Source: Sphingomonas caseinilytica (GTDB lineage Bacteria > Pseudomonadota > Alphaproteobacteria > Sphingomonadales > Sphingomonadaceae). Taken from it: a DNA stretch of 64,000 nucleotides. Location of the stretch: positions 1 through 64,000 of the forward strand of contig NZ_JAMGBA010000001.1 in the NCBI RefSeq assembly GCF_023516455.1, given 5' to 3'. Shown one piece after another: positions 53,485-62,013 of this stretch (positions within the stretch are counted from its first letter, which is position 1; each line of letters opens with the position of its first letter). Made by a program: the position numbers and the translations under genes. Under the pieces are notes generated by a model. That model worked only from the letters and a program-made list of their open reading frames with translations. It searched no databases and was not told where the DNA came from.

Positions 53485-54421
53485 GGGCCTCCGTGGTTGA
53501 TTGGCCGCACGTTGCCATCCTTGCCAATGATGCGTCAATCAACGGCTTGGCCTCGGAAAGGCTCATTTTCGCCATCTGCTGGAGATCGTGCGTCCGCCCG
53601 ATGTCGCGGGCGACGAGGAAACCGATGTAATAGCCCATGCGCGAAGGAAGCCCGGGAAGATTGTCGTCGCCCTGGAACAGCGCACTGAAATCGTCATACG
53701 CCGTCGAATCCAGGCGAAGTGCCACGGCACAGACGGCGCGCTTCCGGTTGGCTTCCACGGCCGGCCGGATCGGCTTTGGCAAGTTCAGCACCAACTCCTC
53801 GTCAGTAGCGCCAGGATCCAGCCGGCTTGAGACATAGGTCGCGAGCCCTTCCGCCCAAAGCGAGCACCAAAGGGTCATGCATTTGGCGAGTGCTGGCTCG
53901 TGATAAAGATGGAACATCTCGTGATAGAAAAAGGCGTCCAGGTTCTTGCCCGCGTGGAACTCGGCGATCACATCGGCCCCGAACAGCATCGTATATTTGC
54001 CGTTGAGCTCGCGCGTGCCCCCGTCAAGTTCCCCCATGCTGTCGATGAGGTAGGCGGGTTGGCGCGAAGTGAGCGGGCCGAACGCAGCCTCGAACCGGTG
54101 GCGGGCAGGGGTAAAAAGGCGGTTGAATTTGCGGCTGATGGCGAGGGTTTCGCTGCGCCGCCCGGGATAGGTCTTGAGCTGAGTCAAGATCCTGAAGTCA
54201 TAGCCTTCGGGCCTTCGATCACGCTCGTAGAAGCCGTTGGCTATCGGGCCGATCTGCTTTTCGAAGGCGATGACTCGATCGGCATCGGGCATTTCCGCCG
54301 TGGACATGGCGAAACGGTCGAACTCGCCGGTCAGGTCGACGACGCGCAATTCGTCGACGGCATTGGCCGGAACGGACAGGGCCGACAGCAGCAGCCCGGC
54401 AACAAAACGCAAGACCTTCAC
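53450..54421 (-). CDS. Exported HExxH putative zinc protease
   Basis: A 323-residue protein with a signal peptide (MKVLRFVAGLLLSALSVPANA). AFFYHEMFHLYHEPA holds HEMFH, the metal-binding HExxH. LWAEGLATY about 20 residues later offers the third ligand Glu, as in gluzincin-like DUF2268-type peptidases. Single Cys residues (AKCMTLWCSLW) lie between. It is first in an operon with DUF4126 (35-nt overlap) and the DHA2 transporter. Protease activity is predicted, not shown. Confidence 0.7.
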   Translation of the reverse strand: MKVLRFVAGLLLSALSVPANAVDELRVVDLTGEFDRFAMSTAEMPDADRVIAFEKQIGPIANGFYERDRRPEGYDFRILTQLKTYPGRRSETLAISRKFNRLFTPARHRFEAAFGPLTSRQPAYLIDSMGELDGGTRELNGKYTMLFGADVIAEFHAGKNLDAFFYHEMFHLYHEPALAKCMTLWCSLWAEGLATYVSSRLDPGATDEELVLNLPKPIRPAVEANRKRAVCAVALRLDSTAYDDFSALFQGDDNLPGLPSRMGYYIGFLVARDIGRTHDLQQMAKMSLSEAKPLIDASLARMATCGQSTTEARERSRTSRTGG

Positions 54422-54565
54422 GCTGGAAGCAACCGACTGACTCCATGACCTGCGTCTTCAACTCGAAGGCGCGATCATGGGTGCGGGGTGGTGGCCGTGT
54501 CGTGCGTGGATTGAGGCCTGCGGAGTGGGGAGGATTACGTAGGTTAAGAGGCGGGCGGCGGGGGC

Positions 54566-54590
54566 CGTCACGGGAGTAAATCCCGTGACG
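54566..54590. repeat. CGTCACGG palindrome, repeat family B (copy 3)
   Basis: Arms CGTCACGGGA (54566-54575) and TCCCGTGACG (54581-54590), loop GTAAA; inverse orientation to copies 1 and 2. The block GTCGGCCGGCC about 20 nt away, read on the minus strand, matches the GGCCGGCCGAC block of copy 2. The gap 54422-54682 holds nothing else recognised. Confidence 0.6.
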
Positions 54591-54682
54591 TCGATCCGGA
54601 TGCTATGTGCCGGTCGGCCGGCCTTCCGCATCTCTCGACACTAGTCCGGCGTCGCGTCGCGTCGGCGGACTAATGCTCGGTG

Positions 54683-55867
54683 CTACAGGACCTCAAACAG
54701 CCCAGCCGCACCCATGCCGCCGCCAATGCACATGGTCGTGACGACATATTTCGCGCCGCGGCGCTTGCCCTCGATCAGTGCGTGGCCGGTGAGGCGCGCG
54801 CCCGACATGCCGTAGGGGTGGCCGATGGAAATGGCGCCGCCGTTAACGTTGAGGAGGTCGTTGGGAATGCCGAGCTTGTCGCGGCAGTAGAGCACCTGGA
54901 CTGCGAAGGCCTCATTCAGCTCCCACAGGCCGATATCCTCCATCTTGAGGCCGAAGCGCTGGAGCAGCTTGGGAACGGCGAAGACGGGGCCGATGCCCAT
55001 TTCGTCCGGTTCGGTGCCGGCGACGGCCATGCCGATGTAACGGCCGAGCGGTTCAAGGCCGCGGCGTTCGGCGGTAGCGGAATCCATCAGGATGCAGGCG
55101 GACGAGCCGTCGCTGAGCTGGCTGGCGTTGCCGGCGGTGATGTGGGTGCCCGGGCCAAGCACCGGCTGCAGGGCGGAAAGGCCCTCGATCGTGGTGTCGG
55201 CGCGATTGCCTTCGTCCTTGTCGAGCGTGACATCCTTGTAGGAAATCTCGCCCGTTTCCTTGTCCTTGATGGCCATCTTGGCGGTTGCCGGCACGATCTC
55301 GGCCGACAGGCGGCCAGCGGCCTGAGCGGCGGCGGTGCGCTGCTGCGACTGGAGCGCATATTCGTCCTGCGCTTCGCGGCTGATGCCGTAGCGTTGGGCG
55401 ACCGTCTCGGCGGTGCCGAGCATGGGCATGTAGACGTCCTTGTGCATGGCGACGAGCGAGGGATCGCCGCTGATCCGCATCTCCGGCGTCTGCACCATGC
55501 TGATCGAATCCTGGCCGCCGGCGGCGACGATATCCATGCGGTCGACGATAACCTGCTTTGCCGCCGTGGCGATGGCCATCAGGCCCGATGCGCACTGGCG
55601 GTCGATCGTCTGCGCGCTGATCGTAACCGGGCAGCCGGCGCGGAGCGCGACCTGGCGGCCGATGTTGCCGGCCTGGGTGCCCTGGGTGAGGACGCAGCCC
55701 CAGACCACGTCGTCGATCTCGCCCGCGTCAATCCCCGCGCGTTCGATGGCGGGAGCGAGCGATAATGCGCCAAGCGTGGCGCCGGGCGTGGCGTTGAACG
55801 CGCCCTTGTAGGCGCGGCCGATCGGTGTGCGGGCGGTTGAGACGATGACGGCGTCGCGGACGGACAT
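54683..55867 (-). CDS. Acetyl-CoA C-acyltransferase (thiolase)
   Basis: A 394-residue thiolase for beta-oxidation or acetoacetyl-CoA formation. The start is [17 protein letters not shown]. The nucleophile Cys is in [12 protein letters not shown] (family usual: CSSG/CASG), the second active site in [20 protein letters not shown] (His) and the last Cys in [16 protein letters not shown] 55867 follows GGAG by 7 nt; the upstream open frame is the reverse of the MaoC gene. It lies 10 nt after that gene and is probably in its operon. Confidence 0.93.
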   Translation of the reverse strand: MSVRDAVIVSTARTPIGRAYKGAFNATPGATLGALSLAPAIERAGIDAGEIDDVVWGCVLTQGTQAGNIGRQVALRAGCPVTISAQTIDRQCASGLMAIATAAKQVIVDRMDIVAAGGQDSISMVQTPEMRISGDPSLVAMHKDVYMPMLGTAETVAQRYGISREAQDEYALQSQQRTAAAQAAGRLSAEIVPATAKMAIKDKETGEISYKDVTLDKDEGNRADTTIEGLSALQPVLGPGTHITAGNASQLSDGSSACILMDSATAERRGLEPLGRYIGMAVAGTEPDEMGIGPVFAVPKLLQRFGLKMEDIGLWELNEAFAVQVLYCRDKLGIPNDLLNVNGGAISIGHPYGMSGARLTGHALIEGKRRGAKYVVTTMCIGGGMGAAGLFEVL

Positions 55868-55877
55868 GGATATTCTC

Positions 55878-56333
55878 CTAGGTGAAGATGAGGCCAAGCC
55901 ATTGGGCGGTGAGGGCGGGCTTGTCCTCGCCCTCGATCTCGACCGTGACCTGGTGTTTGAGAAGGAGCTGGCCGGGCGCCTTTTCGTCGGCGCTTTCCAG
56001 CGTGAAATGGCCGCGCACACGCTTGCCGGCCTTGACCGGTGCCAGGAAACGCACGCGATCGAGCCCGTAGTTGACGGCCATCCGGGTGGTGTCGGGGATC
56101 AGCATGGCGTCGGCGGCCATCCGGCTCAGCAGCGACAGGGTCAGGAAACCATGGGCGATCGTCCCGCCGAATCCGGCGGCCGCGGCGGCCACGGGATCGA
56201 CGTGGATGAACTGATGGTCGTCGGTCGCGTCGGCGAATGCGCTGATGCGGTCCTGCGGCACTTCGATCCAATCGGAAACGCCGATGGCCGAGCCAACTTT
56301 TGCGCGGATTTCGTCAAGAGGAGCGACTGGCAT
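55878..56333 (-). CDS. MaoC-family enoyl-CoA hydratase
   Basis: A 151-residue single-hot-dog protein. The (R)-hydratase motif is visible in [18 protein letters not shown] (Asp and His) followed by [18 protein letters not shown]. This fits (R)-specific enoyl-CoA hydratases (PhaJ-like), which supply (R)-3-hydroxyacyl-CoA, or relatives acting in fatty-acid breakdown. The thiolase gene follows 10 nt on. A link to the PHA depolymerase at 46208 is possible but not shown. Confidence 0.85.
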   Translation of the reverse strand: MPVAPLDEIRAKVGSAIGVSDWIEVPQDRISAFADATDDHQFIHVDPVAAAAAGFGGTIAHGFLTLSLLSRMAADAMLIPDTTRMAVNYGLDRVRFLAPVKAGKRVRGHFTLESADEKAPGQLLLKHQVTVEIEGEDKPALTAQWLGLIFT

Positions 56334-56397
56334 CGCGCTCTCCTAGGCCTGCCGGATCGCGGCTGGCAAGAGCGCCGGAAATGACGCTACGGCAAGC

Positions 56398-57525
56398 TTA
56401 TTTCGTGGGTTGCGGCGGTGCCCACGGCATCACCAGCGTGCCGTCCGGAGCGGCGGTGTAGGTCGTCTGCGTCGGGTAGGCGAACTCGATCTTCTCGGCC
56501 GCGAAAGCCCGGGCGATGCCGATAATGATGTCCGACTTGTGCTGCGCCAGCGTATCCGGGCTGATGGTGCGGTCGTCATAGACCAGTTCGCAATCGATCG
56601 AACTTGGCGCGAAGGCGGTGGCAACGCAGCGGACCAGTTTCGCGGTCTTCACGCCCTTCAGCACTTCTTCGGCAATCGCCGGCAGCCGCTCGAGCGTTTC
56701 CGGCGATGTCTTGTAGGTGAGGTTGAAGGGGAGGGTGACGCGCCGGACCTTGGCCTCGGCGAGGTTGCGCACCTCCTGCTCCAGCAGCTTTGTATTGGCC
56801 ATGATGACCTGTTCGCCGGTGACACTTCTGAGGCGGGTGGTCTTGAGGCCGATCCGCTCGACCGTGCCTACCGTCGTGTCGGTGCCGGTCCCGTAGCGGA
56901 CGGTGTCGCCGCGGCGGAACGGCTTGTCGAACACGATTGAAAGGGCGGCGAACAGGTCCGAGAAAATGCCCTGTGCGGCAAGGCCGATGGCGATGCCGCC
57001 GATACCGAGGCCGGCGACCAGCGCGGTGACGTTGACGCCCAGATTGTCGAGGATGACGACCAGCGCGATGGCGAACACCACGACGTTCACCAGCACGCGG
57101 ATCAGCGCCATGGCGTTACCGAGGGTCGAAGCGCCCGGGTCCTCGCCGACGCGGCTACGGATCACGCCGACAATGATTTCCCGCGCCCAGATCGCGACCT
57201 GCAGCGAGGCGGCGATGATGAAGAAAATATCGGCTAGGTGCGCCAGCTTTGCCGGGACGGCGGCGTAGCTGACGACGATGTCGATGGCCGCGGCGACCAT
57301 GAAGAAGATGCTGGTCTTGGCGAGGACCCGGCCAATGATGCCGCGCCAGCCCCATGATTCCGGCTCATTGGCCAGCAGGCGATGGCCGATCCACCGCAAG
57401 CCCAGCATGATGGCGACAATCGCCGCCGCAACCATCCCGCCGATCAGCAGCCGGTCCAGATTGGCGAGAATCCAGTCGAAGACGCCGTCGATCTCACGCG
57501 TTGCGGGGACGTTGAGCTGTTTCAT
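56398..57525 (-). CDS. Small-conductance mechanosensitive channel (MscS) family protein
   Basis: A 375-residue MscS-type channel. Four or so N-terminal helices precede the pore helix and beta domain: NLGVNVTALVAGLGIGGIAIGLAAQ is the conserved TM3 with Gly/Ala pattern, then NIFSD-like IFSDLFAALSIVFDKPF and RSVTGEQVIMANTKLLEQEVRNL. It releases solutes on osmotic downshift. ATG 57525 is preferred to TTG 57561. It follows the topoisomerase gene on the same strand. Confidence 0.9.
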   Translation of the reverse strand: MKQLNVPATREIDGVFDWILANLDRLLIGGMVAAAIVAIMLGLRWIGHRLLANEPESWGWRGIIGRVLAKTSIFFMVAAAIDIVVSYAAVPAKLAHLADIFFIIAASLQVAIWAREIIVGVIRSRVGEDPGASTLGNAMALIRVLVNVVVFAIALVVILDNLGVNVTALVAGLGIGGIAIGLAAQGIFSDLFAALSIVFDKPFRRGDTVRYGTGTDTTVGTVERIGLKTTRLRSVTGEQVIMANTKLLEQEVRNLAEAKVRRVTLPFNLTYKTSPETLERLPAIAEEVLKGVKTAKLVRCVATAFAPSSIDCELVYDDRTISPDTLAQHKSDIIIGIARAFAAEKIEFAYPTQTTYTAAPDGTLVMPWAPPQPTK

Positions 57526-57557
57526 GAACGCGCTTGTGGCGGCGGACAGGGCAAGGT

Positions 57558-58598
57558 TCAAGTCGAGGACTTCCGCCTGCCGACCCGACGGCCCTTGCGG
57601 AGATAGGCCAGGAAGCCGGTTTCCGCGACCGAGAGGCGTCGGCGGGCGCGGGGCCGGTCCATGCCGTTCAGCGGGTCGCGGGGATTGTCCTGCAAGGCTT
57701 CGATCAACCTGGGATGGACATAGCTTTTGCGGCTGATGGCCGGGGTGTTGCCGAGCGCTTCCGCGACAGGCTCCAGCGCTGTCTTGAGGCTCAGGCGGCG
57801 TTCTTCCTCCGCCTCCAGCATCTGTTCGAAGAAGATGACGCTCGCGCCCCAGGTCCGGAAATGCTTGGCGGTGCAGTCCGAACCACTTGCTTCACGGATG
57901 TAGTCGTTCACGTCGGCGGAGGTGACCGGCTGGGGCACGCCGTCGCCATTCACATATTGGAACAGCATCTGGCCCGGCAGTTCCTGGCACTTGCCGACGA
58001 TCCGTTTCAGGTTGCGGTCCGTGATCGTCACTTCCCGGACGATCCCGTGCTTGGCCTTGAAGCGCATCTGAAGCTTGTTGCCGTGATGGCGGAGGTGGTG
58101 GGCGCGAAGTGTCGTGGCGCCGAAGCTCTTGTTGCTCCGCGCATATTCCTCATTGCCGACGCGCATATATTCGGTGTCGAGAAGGCGGACGACCGCGGCG
58201 AGGACTGTGTCGCGATCGAGCTTGCGCTTCCTCAAATCCTTTTCGACGCGGGCGCGGAGTTTGGGCAATGCCTCTCCGAACGCGATGCAGTCCGCATATT
58301 TGGACTTGTCACGGCGCTTCCGAAAGTCCGGATGGTAGCGATATTGCTTGCGCCCCCGGGCATCGCGGCCCGTGGCCTGCAGATGTCCTTCGGGATCCTT
58401 GCAGAACCAGGCATCGGTGTAGGCGGGTGGAAGCGCGACCGTGTTAAGCCGGTCGATCTCACGGCGATCGGTGATGCGATCGCCATCCTCGTCGTAATAG
58501 GCCCATGCGCGTCCAATTTTTTTGCGGCTATAGCCCGGCTCCTCATCGGAGCTATGACGCAGCATCCTTTTGCGGGCCTCCATCGTTGGTCGAGGCAT
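57558..58598 (-). CDS. DNA topoisomerase IB (poxvirus-type)
   Basis: A single-strand-cutting topoisomerase of about 346 residues. The catalytic set is seen: Arg and Lys in RVGNEEYARSNKSFGATTLR, the second Arg/His in CTAKHFRTWGASV, and the nucleophile Tyr in SRKSYVHP. GRKQYRYHPDFRKRRD is the nucleic-acid contact. Several ATGs are possible (58598, 58583, 58565); the last follows AAAAGG closely. It is divergent from the PfpI-like gene. Confidence 0.9.
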   Translation of the reverse strand: MPRPTMEARKRMLRHSSDEEPGYSRKKIGRAWAYYDEDGDRITDRREIDRLNTVALPPAYTDAWFCKDPEGHLQATGRDARGRKQYRYHPDFRKRRDKSKYADCIAFGEALPKLRARVEKDLRKRKLDRDTVLAAVVRLLDTEYMRVGNEEYARSNKSFGATTLRAHHLRHHGNKLQMRFKAKHGIVREVTITDRNLKRIVGKCQELPGQMLFQYVNGDGVPQPVTSADVNDYIREASGSDCTAKHFRTWGASVIFFEQMLEAEEERRLSLKTALEPVAEALGNTPAISRKSYVHPRLIEALQDNPRDPLNGMDRPRARRRLSVAETGFLAYLRKGRRVGRRKSST

Positions 58599-58647
58599 AA
58601 AGGATGGAAGGCGCCGCAGTTCCACGGCCCCGGACAAGGAGAGCGGA

Positions 58648-59190
58648 ATGCCGCCGATCAATGAAGCTCATGTCCTGATCATGGCGACGAACCGGTTCGA
58701 GGAGAGCGAGTTGTTCGGGCCGCGCGAGATATTGCTCGGAAAGGGCGCGAAAGTGACCATCGCGTCGCTCAGTCTCGATGAGATTTTGGGAACGGTGCAC
58801 GACGAGCCGGGCAAGTCGATCAAGCCTGACGTGCTGATCAAGGATACGACCGCGGCCGATTATGACGCGCTGTTGCTCCCCGGCGGGGTTGGCAATCCCG
58901 ACCAGCTTCGGATGCACGACGATGCGATCGGCCTGATCCGCGAGTTCGCCAATACCGAAAAGCCGGTCGCTGCGATCTGCCACGGTCCCTGGCTGCTGGT
59001 GGAAGCGGACCTGCTCAGGGGAAAACAGGCGACGAGTTGGCCGTCGATCCGCACCGATCTCAAGAATGCAGGCGCCAATGTGGTGGACGAGGCAGCGGTC
59101 ACGGACGGCAACATCATTACGAGCCGCAAGCCCGATGATGTGCCGCAATTCACCGAGGCATTGATCGAGGCGATCGAAGCGAGGGCCTGA
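58648..59190 (+). CDS. DJ-1/PfpI-family protein
   Basis: A 180-residue protein of the DJ-1/PfpI superfamily. The nucleophile Cys sits in AICHGPWLL, and the conserved Glu is in NRFEESELFGPRE. LLLPGGVGNPDQLR and DGNIITSRKPDDVP are family marks. Members act as glyoxalases, deglycase-like or stress proteins; substrates differ. ATG 58648 follows GGAG by 6 nt; codons from 58570 are not used. Confidence 0.9.
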   Translation: MPPINEAHVLIMATNRFEESELFGPREILLGKGAKVTIASLSLDEILGTVHDEPGKSIKPDVLIKDTTAADYDALLLPGGVGNPDQLRMHDDAIGLIREFANTEKPVAAICHGPWLLVEADLLRGKQATSWPSIRTDLKNAGANVVDEAAVTDGNIITSRKPDDVPQFTEALIEAIEARA

Positions 59191-59223
59191 ACCCCTTAAA
59201 CCGGTTGGCAAGCAATTTAGCCT

Positions 59224-59736
59224 ATGACGCGGCTGATGAAGACCGCGCAAAAGCAGCATGTCCTTGAAACAGCTGTCGAATGGGTTGCGCCCATATTGCT
59301 GGCTGCTGCCCTAGGCTGGGCCGGATTTCGGCTAGGTGCGCCGCTGGCGGGTATCGTCGCGGCGGCTATCGTCGCTTTTGCCGGCGGCCTCGGGATCATG
59401 CGAAGGACGGATCATGCCGCACCGGCGGCCATCGCGCCGTTCGAGGCGGCGGCGATAGAGCCTGTCGAACCGGATGAGCTTCTGCTGACGGCCGAGGACG
59501 AGGTACTGATCCTGGACGATCCGCTGGTCGAGCCGCCGTCGGACTCCCGGGTCGTGCGGCTATTCGAGCGGCAGGAGCCTACTCCCGGCGAACTGGTCGA
59601 TCGGATCACGGATTTTCTTGGAGGCACCCGCCAACCGGTGCTCGTCCCGCAGCGCCCGGTTGAGGATCAGTTCAGCGCCGACGCGAGCGCCGCGCTCCAT
59701 GCAGCGCTGGCCAATATCAAGGCATCGCTGCGCTAA
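59224..59736 (+). CDS. Membrane-associated hypothetical protein
   Basis: A 170-residue protein with two hydrophobic segments near the N-terminus (VAPILLAAALGWAGFRLG and APLAGIVAAAIVAFAGGLGI). A long acidic, Pro-rich linker follows (EPVEPDELLLTAEDEVLILDD), with a short helical tail. No family was recognised. It lies 33 nt after the PfpI-like gene. Its stop is 18 nt before the stop of the convergent 59755 gene. Confidence 0.65.
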   Translation: MTRLMKTAQKQHVLETAVEWVAPILLAAALGWAGFRLGAPLAGIVAAAIVAFAGGLGIMRRTDHAAPAAIAPFEAAAIEPVEPDELLLTAEDEVLILDDPLVEPPSDSRVVRLFERQEPTPGELVDRITDFLGGTRQPVLVPQRPVEDQFSADASAALHAALANIKASLR

Positions 59737-59754
59737 GAAGGCATACGGCGCGGT

Positions 59755-60087
59755 TCACTCCGCAATGGTAAGCGCTTCAAGGTGAAGGGTTGTCGACCCG
59801 TCCGCATTGGCTGTCGCCGGTTTTTGCATCGAAATGTCGGCGACGATCTGCCCGGGAATGGAAAATTCCGCTTCCGTCAGGCCCTCGGTCAGCCGGGCCG
59901 CGAGGGATGAGGAGTCGGGTCCGGGAATCCTGAACTCGATTTCGTGTCGTTCGCCGACGAAGGTCAGCGATTGCCAGTCAAACGATTGGTAGGCGCTAAG
60001 CAAAATCCTATCGCGGTCGACGCCCGCACGGGCGAGCAGTGCTCTTAGCAATCCTGCGGCAGCAGGAGAAAGCCCAAGTTTCATCAT
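59755..60087 (-). CDS. Hypothetical protein coupled to a small HTH-like gene
   Basis: A 110-residue soluble protein (MKLGLSPAAAGLLRALLARAG, DWQSLTFVGERHEIEFRIPGPD, EAEFSIPGQIVADISMQ). The C-terminal half looks like a beta-sheet domain. No family was recognised. Its start overlaps the stop of the 62-residue gene (ATGA), so both are translationally coupled; together they are divergent from the S24 regulator. Confidence 0.7.
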   Translation of the reverse strand: MMKLGLSPAAAGLLRALLARAGVDRDRILLSAYQSFDWQSLTFVGERHEIEFRIPGPDSSSLAARLTEGLTEAEFSIPGQIVADISMQKPATANADGSTTLHLEALTIAE

Positions 60088-60272
60088 TGTTTTGCCTCCA
60101 GAAAGGCGCGGATTCTTTCGACGGTTCGGGCCCGTGGCTCGCGCCCTTTGCGAAGATCGAAAACAAAACGCGGATCCTTCACTGCCTCCCGTCCAAACTT
60201 GGCGGCAGGCATGCTGCTGTTCTTCAGAAATTTTTCCACGTCACGAAGTATATGCACGATAAATGTCCCCAT
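60084..60272 (-). CDS. Small HTH-like hypothetical protein
   Basis: A 62-residue protein. EKFLKNSSMPAAKFGREAVK and KGREPRARTVERIRAFLEA read like a short helix-turn-helix with a second basic helix, resembling small repressor-like proteins common in sphingomonads. The ATG at 60272 lacks a visible ribosome-binding site and may be leaderless; a GTG lies a few codons on. It shares an 82-nt divergent promoter with the S24 regulator. Confidence 0.6.
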   Translation of the reverse strand: MGTFIVHILRDVEKFLKNSSMPAAKFGREAVKDPRFVFDLRKGREPRARTVERIRAFLEAKQ

Positions 60273-60322
60273 TTGATTGGCGACTCGGCCTTCGCTTCAT
60301 TTCCAATGCATTTCCTACTTGT

Positions 60323-60338
60323 CTAGGAAAAATCCTAG
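60323..60338. promoter_or_regulatory. Candidate operator of the S24 regulator
   Basis: CTAGGA (60323-60328) and TCCTAG (60333-60338) form a perfect inverted repeat around AAAA. A further TCCTA half-site occurs at 60313-60317. It is 17 nt before the S24 ATG and also within the promoter of the divergent 60084-60272 gene, so one protein could repress both units. Confidence 0.45.
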
Positions 60339-60354
60339 GGTTAATTTGGCGATC

Positions 60355-61005
60355 ATGGATTCCACACCACGGCAGGTGCTCGAGCGGCTTTGTTCGGAAA
60401 GGGGCGAGAACTTCGCTTCGCTTTCGCGGCTGGTCGGCCGCAACGAAGCCTATATCCAGCAGTATCTGCGCAAAGGCACGCCGCGACAGCTGCGGGAGCA
60501 GGAGAGGCGGACGCTTGCCCGCTATTTCCAGATTCCTGAGTCGATGCTTGGCGGGATGCCAGAGGACGAGCGCGCTCAGCTTGGGGATCTGATCCCGATT
60601 ATGCGTGCGCCCGTCAGCGCATCCGCGGGCCCGGGCGCGATTCCGGGTGACGAGGCGACGCGGCCTTATCTCGCGTTCGATCCTCGCTGGCTGAAAGGCC
60701 TGACTCCAACGTCCGCCGCAAAGCTTTCGGTCATTCGGGTGGAAGGGGATTCCATGGCGCCCACGCTTTGCGCCGGTGACGATATTTTGGTCGACCGTGG
60801 CGACGCATCCAAGCGGCTGCGGGACGGCATCTACGTGCTTCGGGTCGATGGAACGCTTCTGGTGAAGCGCCTTCTTATCCACCCGATCGGACGGCGGGTC
60901 ACGATCCAGTCGGACAATCCCGCTTACGCCGATCTGCCGGACTGCGCGCTGGACGAAATCGACTGCGTCGGAAGGGTTATCTGGACGGGACGAAGAGTCG
61001 CATGA
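60355..61005 (+). CDS. S24/LexA-like helix-turn-helix regulator
   Basis: A 216-residue protein. An N-terminal helix-turn-helix region (ASLSRLVGRNEAYIQQYLRKGTPRQL) precedes a linker and an S24 peptidase-fold domain with the nucleophile Ser in VEGDSMAPTL and the general-base Lys in LLVKRLL, so the Ser-Lys pair of LexA/CI-type proteins is intact. No clear Ala-Gly cleavage site was identified in the linker. ATG 60355 is used; the open frame to 60277 overlaps the promoter. It is coupled by 4 nt to an AAC(3)-I-like gene. Confidence 0.85.
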   Translation: MDSTPRQVLERLCSERGENFASLSRLVGRNEAYIQQYLRKGTPRQLREQERRTLARYFQIPESMLGGMPEDERAQLGDLIPIMRAPVSASAGPGAIPGDEATRPYLAFDPRWLKGLTPTSAAKLSVIRVEGDSMAPTLCAGDDILVDRGDASKRLRDGIYVLRVDGTLLVKRLLIHPIGRRVTIQSDNPAYADLPDCALDEIDCVGRVIWTGRRVA

Positions 61006-61457
61006 CGATCATCCGCCGCCTGGGCCGCGCGGACGTCGCGTTAATGCAGGCTGCCAACCGGCTGTTCGCAGAAGTGTTCGGCGAGGAGGGCTATCATGGC
61101 CCGCCCGCCGGTCCGGCCCATCTGGAAAAGCTGCTCAGCGACGACAAGTTCATTGCCCTTGCCGCCTATGTGGATGGCGAGATGGTGGGTGCGCTTGCGG
61201 CTTATGAGCTGGTGAAGTTCGAAGCCGAACGGAGCGAGATCTACATCTACGACCTCGCGGTGATCGAACGGTTTCGGCGTCAGGGAGTGGCGACGGCGTT
61301 GATCGAGGCATTGAAACCGATTGCCCTTGGTCGCGGTGCCTGGGTCATCTTCGTCCAGGCGGACCCGCCGGATGAGCCGGCCGTCGCGCTTTACGACAAG
61401 TTGGGCACCCGCGAAGAGGTGCTCCATTTCGACTTCAGCGTTTCCGGCGATCGATAA
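61002..61457 (+). CDS. AAC(3)-I-like GNAT acetyltransferase
   Basis: A 151-residue GNAT protein strongly like aminoglycoside 3-N-acetyltransferases of class I. The shared stretches are LLSDDKFIALAAYVDGEMVG, AYELVKFEAERSEIYIYDLA, RRQGVATALIEALKPIA and AWVIFVQADPPDEPAVALY. It would acetylate amines with acetyl-CoA. Chromosomal relatives need not confer drug resistance, so resistance is only a possibility. It overlaps the S24 gene (ATGA), so the regulator and enzyme are made together. Confidence 0.85.
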   Translation: MTIIRRLGRADVALMQAANRLFAEVFGEEGYHGPPAGPAHLEKLLSDDKFIALAAYVDGEMVGALAAYELVKFEAERSEIYIYDLAVIERFRRQGVATALIEALKPIALGRGAWVIFVQADPPDEPAVALYDKLGTREEVLHFDFSVSGDR

Positions 61458-61608
61458 GCCAAATGACGAGTGCGAGCGCTGCCCCGACACCAAAGCCGAG
61501 CAGCATGCCCAGGATCGGCTCGCCTCGATTGATCCCGATCAGGGCGCCGACGACGGGGCCAAGGAACAGGAAAATTCCGCCTGAGGCGCTGAAACGGCGT
61601 TCGTTCAT
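61435..61608 (-). CDS. Small two-helix membrane protein
   Basis: A 57-residue protein, MNERRFSASGGIFLFLGPVV then GMLLGFGVGAALALVIWLID with a basic end (DRRKR). Two transmembrane helices are likely. ATG 61608 was chosen over the open frame to 61644 because earlier codons look non-coding. Its 3' end overlaps the AAC(3)-like gene convergently by 23 nt. Function unknown. Confidence 0.6.
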   Translation of the reverse strand: MNERRFSASGGIFLFLGPVVGALIGINRGEPILGMLLGFGVGAALALVIWLIDRRKR

Positions 61609-61717
61609 GCCGCCGACTTGGCAGATCGGATCGCAGGGCGCCACTTAAACATGGTTGATGCGCCGTTCACCTTGTCTGTGTCCGGAACGGAAAGGTGGTG
61701 TGGATTACAGGGCAGGC

Positions 61718-61927
61718 ATGGACACGCCCTACATTAACGGCCGAGCGGCCCTTGCCGATGCTGCATTGCTTCTGGAGACCTATGGCGACGACGCCGGGTT
61801 CGAAGCGGCGGCGCGCGCAGAGGCCAGCCGCGACAACGGCAATGTCCTGAAATTCTGTCATTGGCGGCAGATCGAGCGGGTGATCGTCACCCTGTCCAAC
61901 AAGGAAGTGCGCGGCACGGTGCACTGA
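61718..61927 (+). CDS. Small hypothetical protein
   Basis: A 69-residue protein (MDTPYINGRAALADAALLLE, EAAARAEASRDNGNVLKFCH, then IERVIVTLSNKEVRGTVH). It reads like a stable alpha/beta miniprotein; I recall similar small proteins in sphingomonads but cannot name a family. ATG 61718 has GGCAGG before it. A hairpin follows at 61950. Confidence 0.65.
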   Translation: MDTPYINGRAALADAALLLETYGDDAGFEAAARAEASRDNGNVLKFCHWRQIERVIVTLSNKEVRGTVH

Positions 61928-61949
61928 TCGCGCGGCGGTACGCGTGATT

Positions 61950-61975
61950 CCCGCGCCAGCCCGCGTGCGCGCGGG
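61950..61975 (+). terminator. Possible hairpin terminator
   Basis: CCCGCGC (61950-61956) and GCGCGGG (61969-61975) form a 7-bp stem 22 nt after the 69-residue gene stop. No U tract follows, so it is weak evidence. Confidence 0.3.
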
Positions 61976-62013
61976 AGGTGGCGTCTCACCGCTCTCATGC
62001 TAGGCTCCTACCG

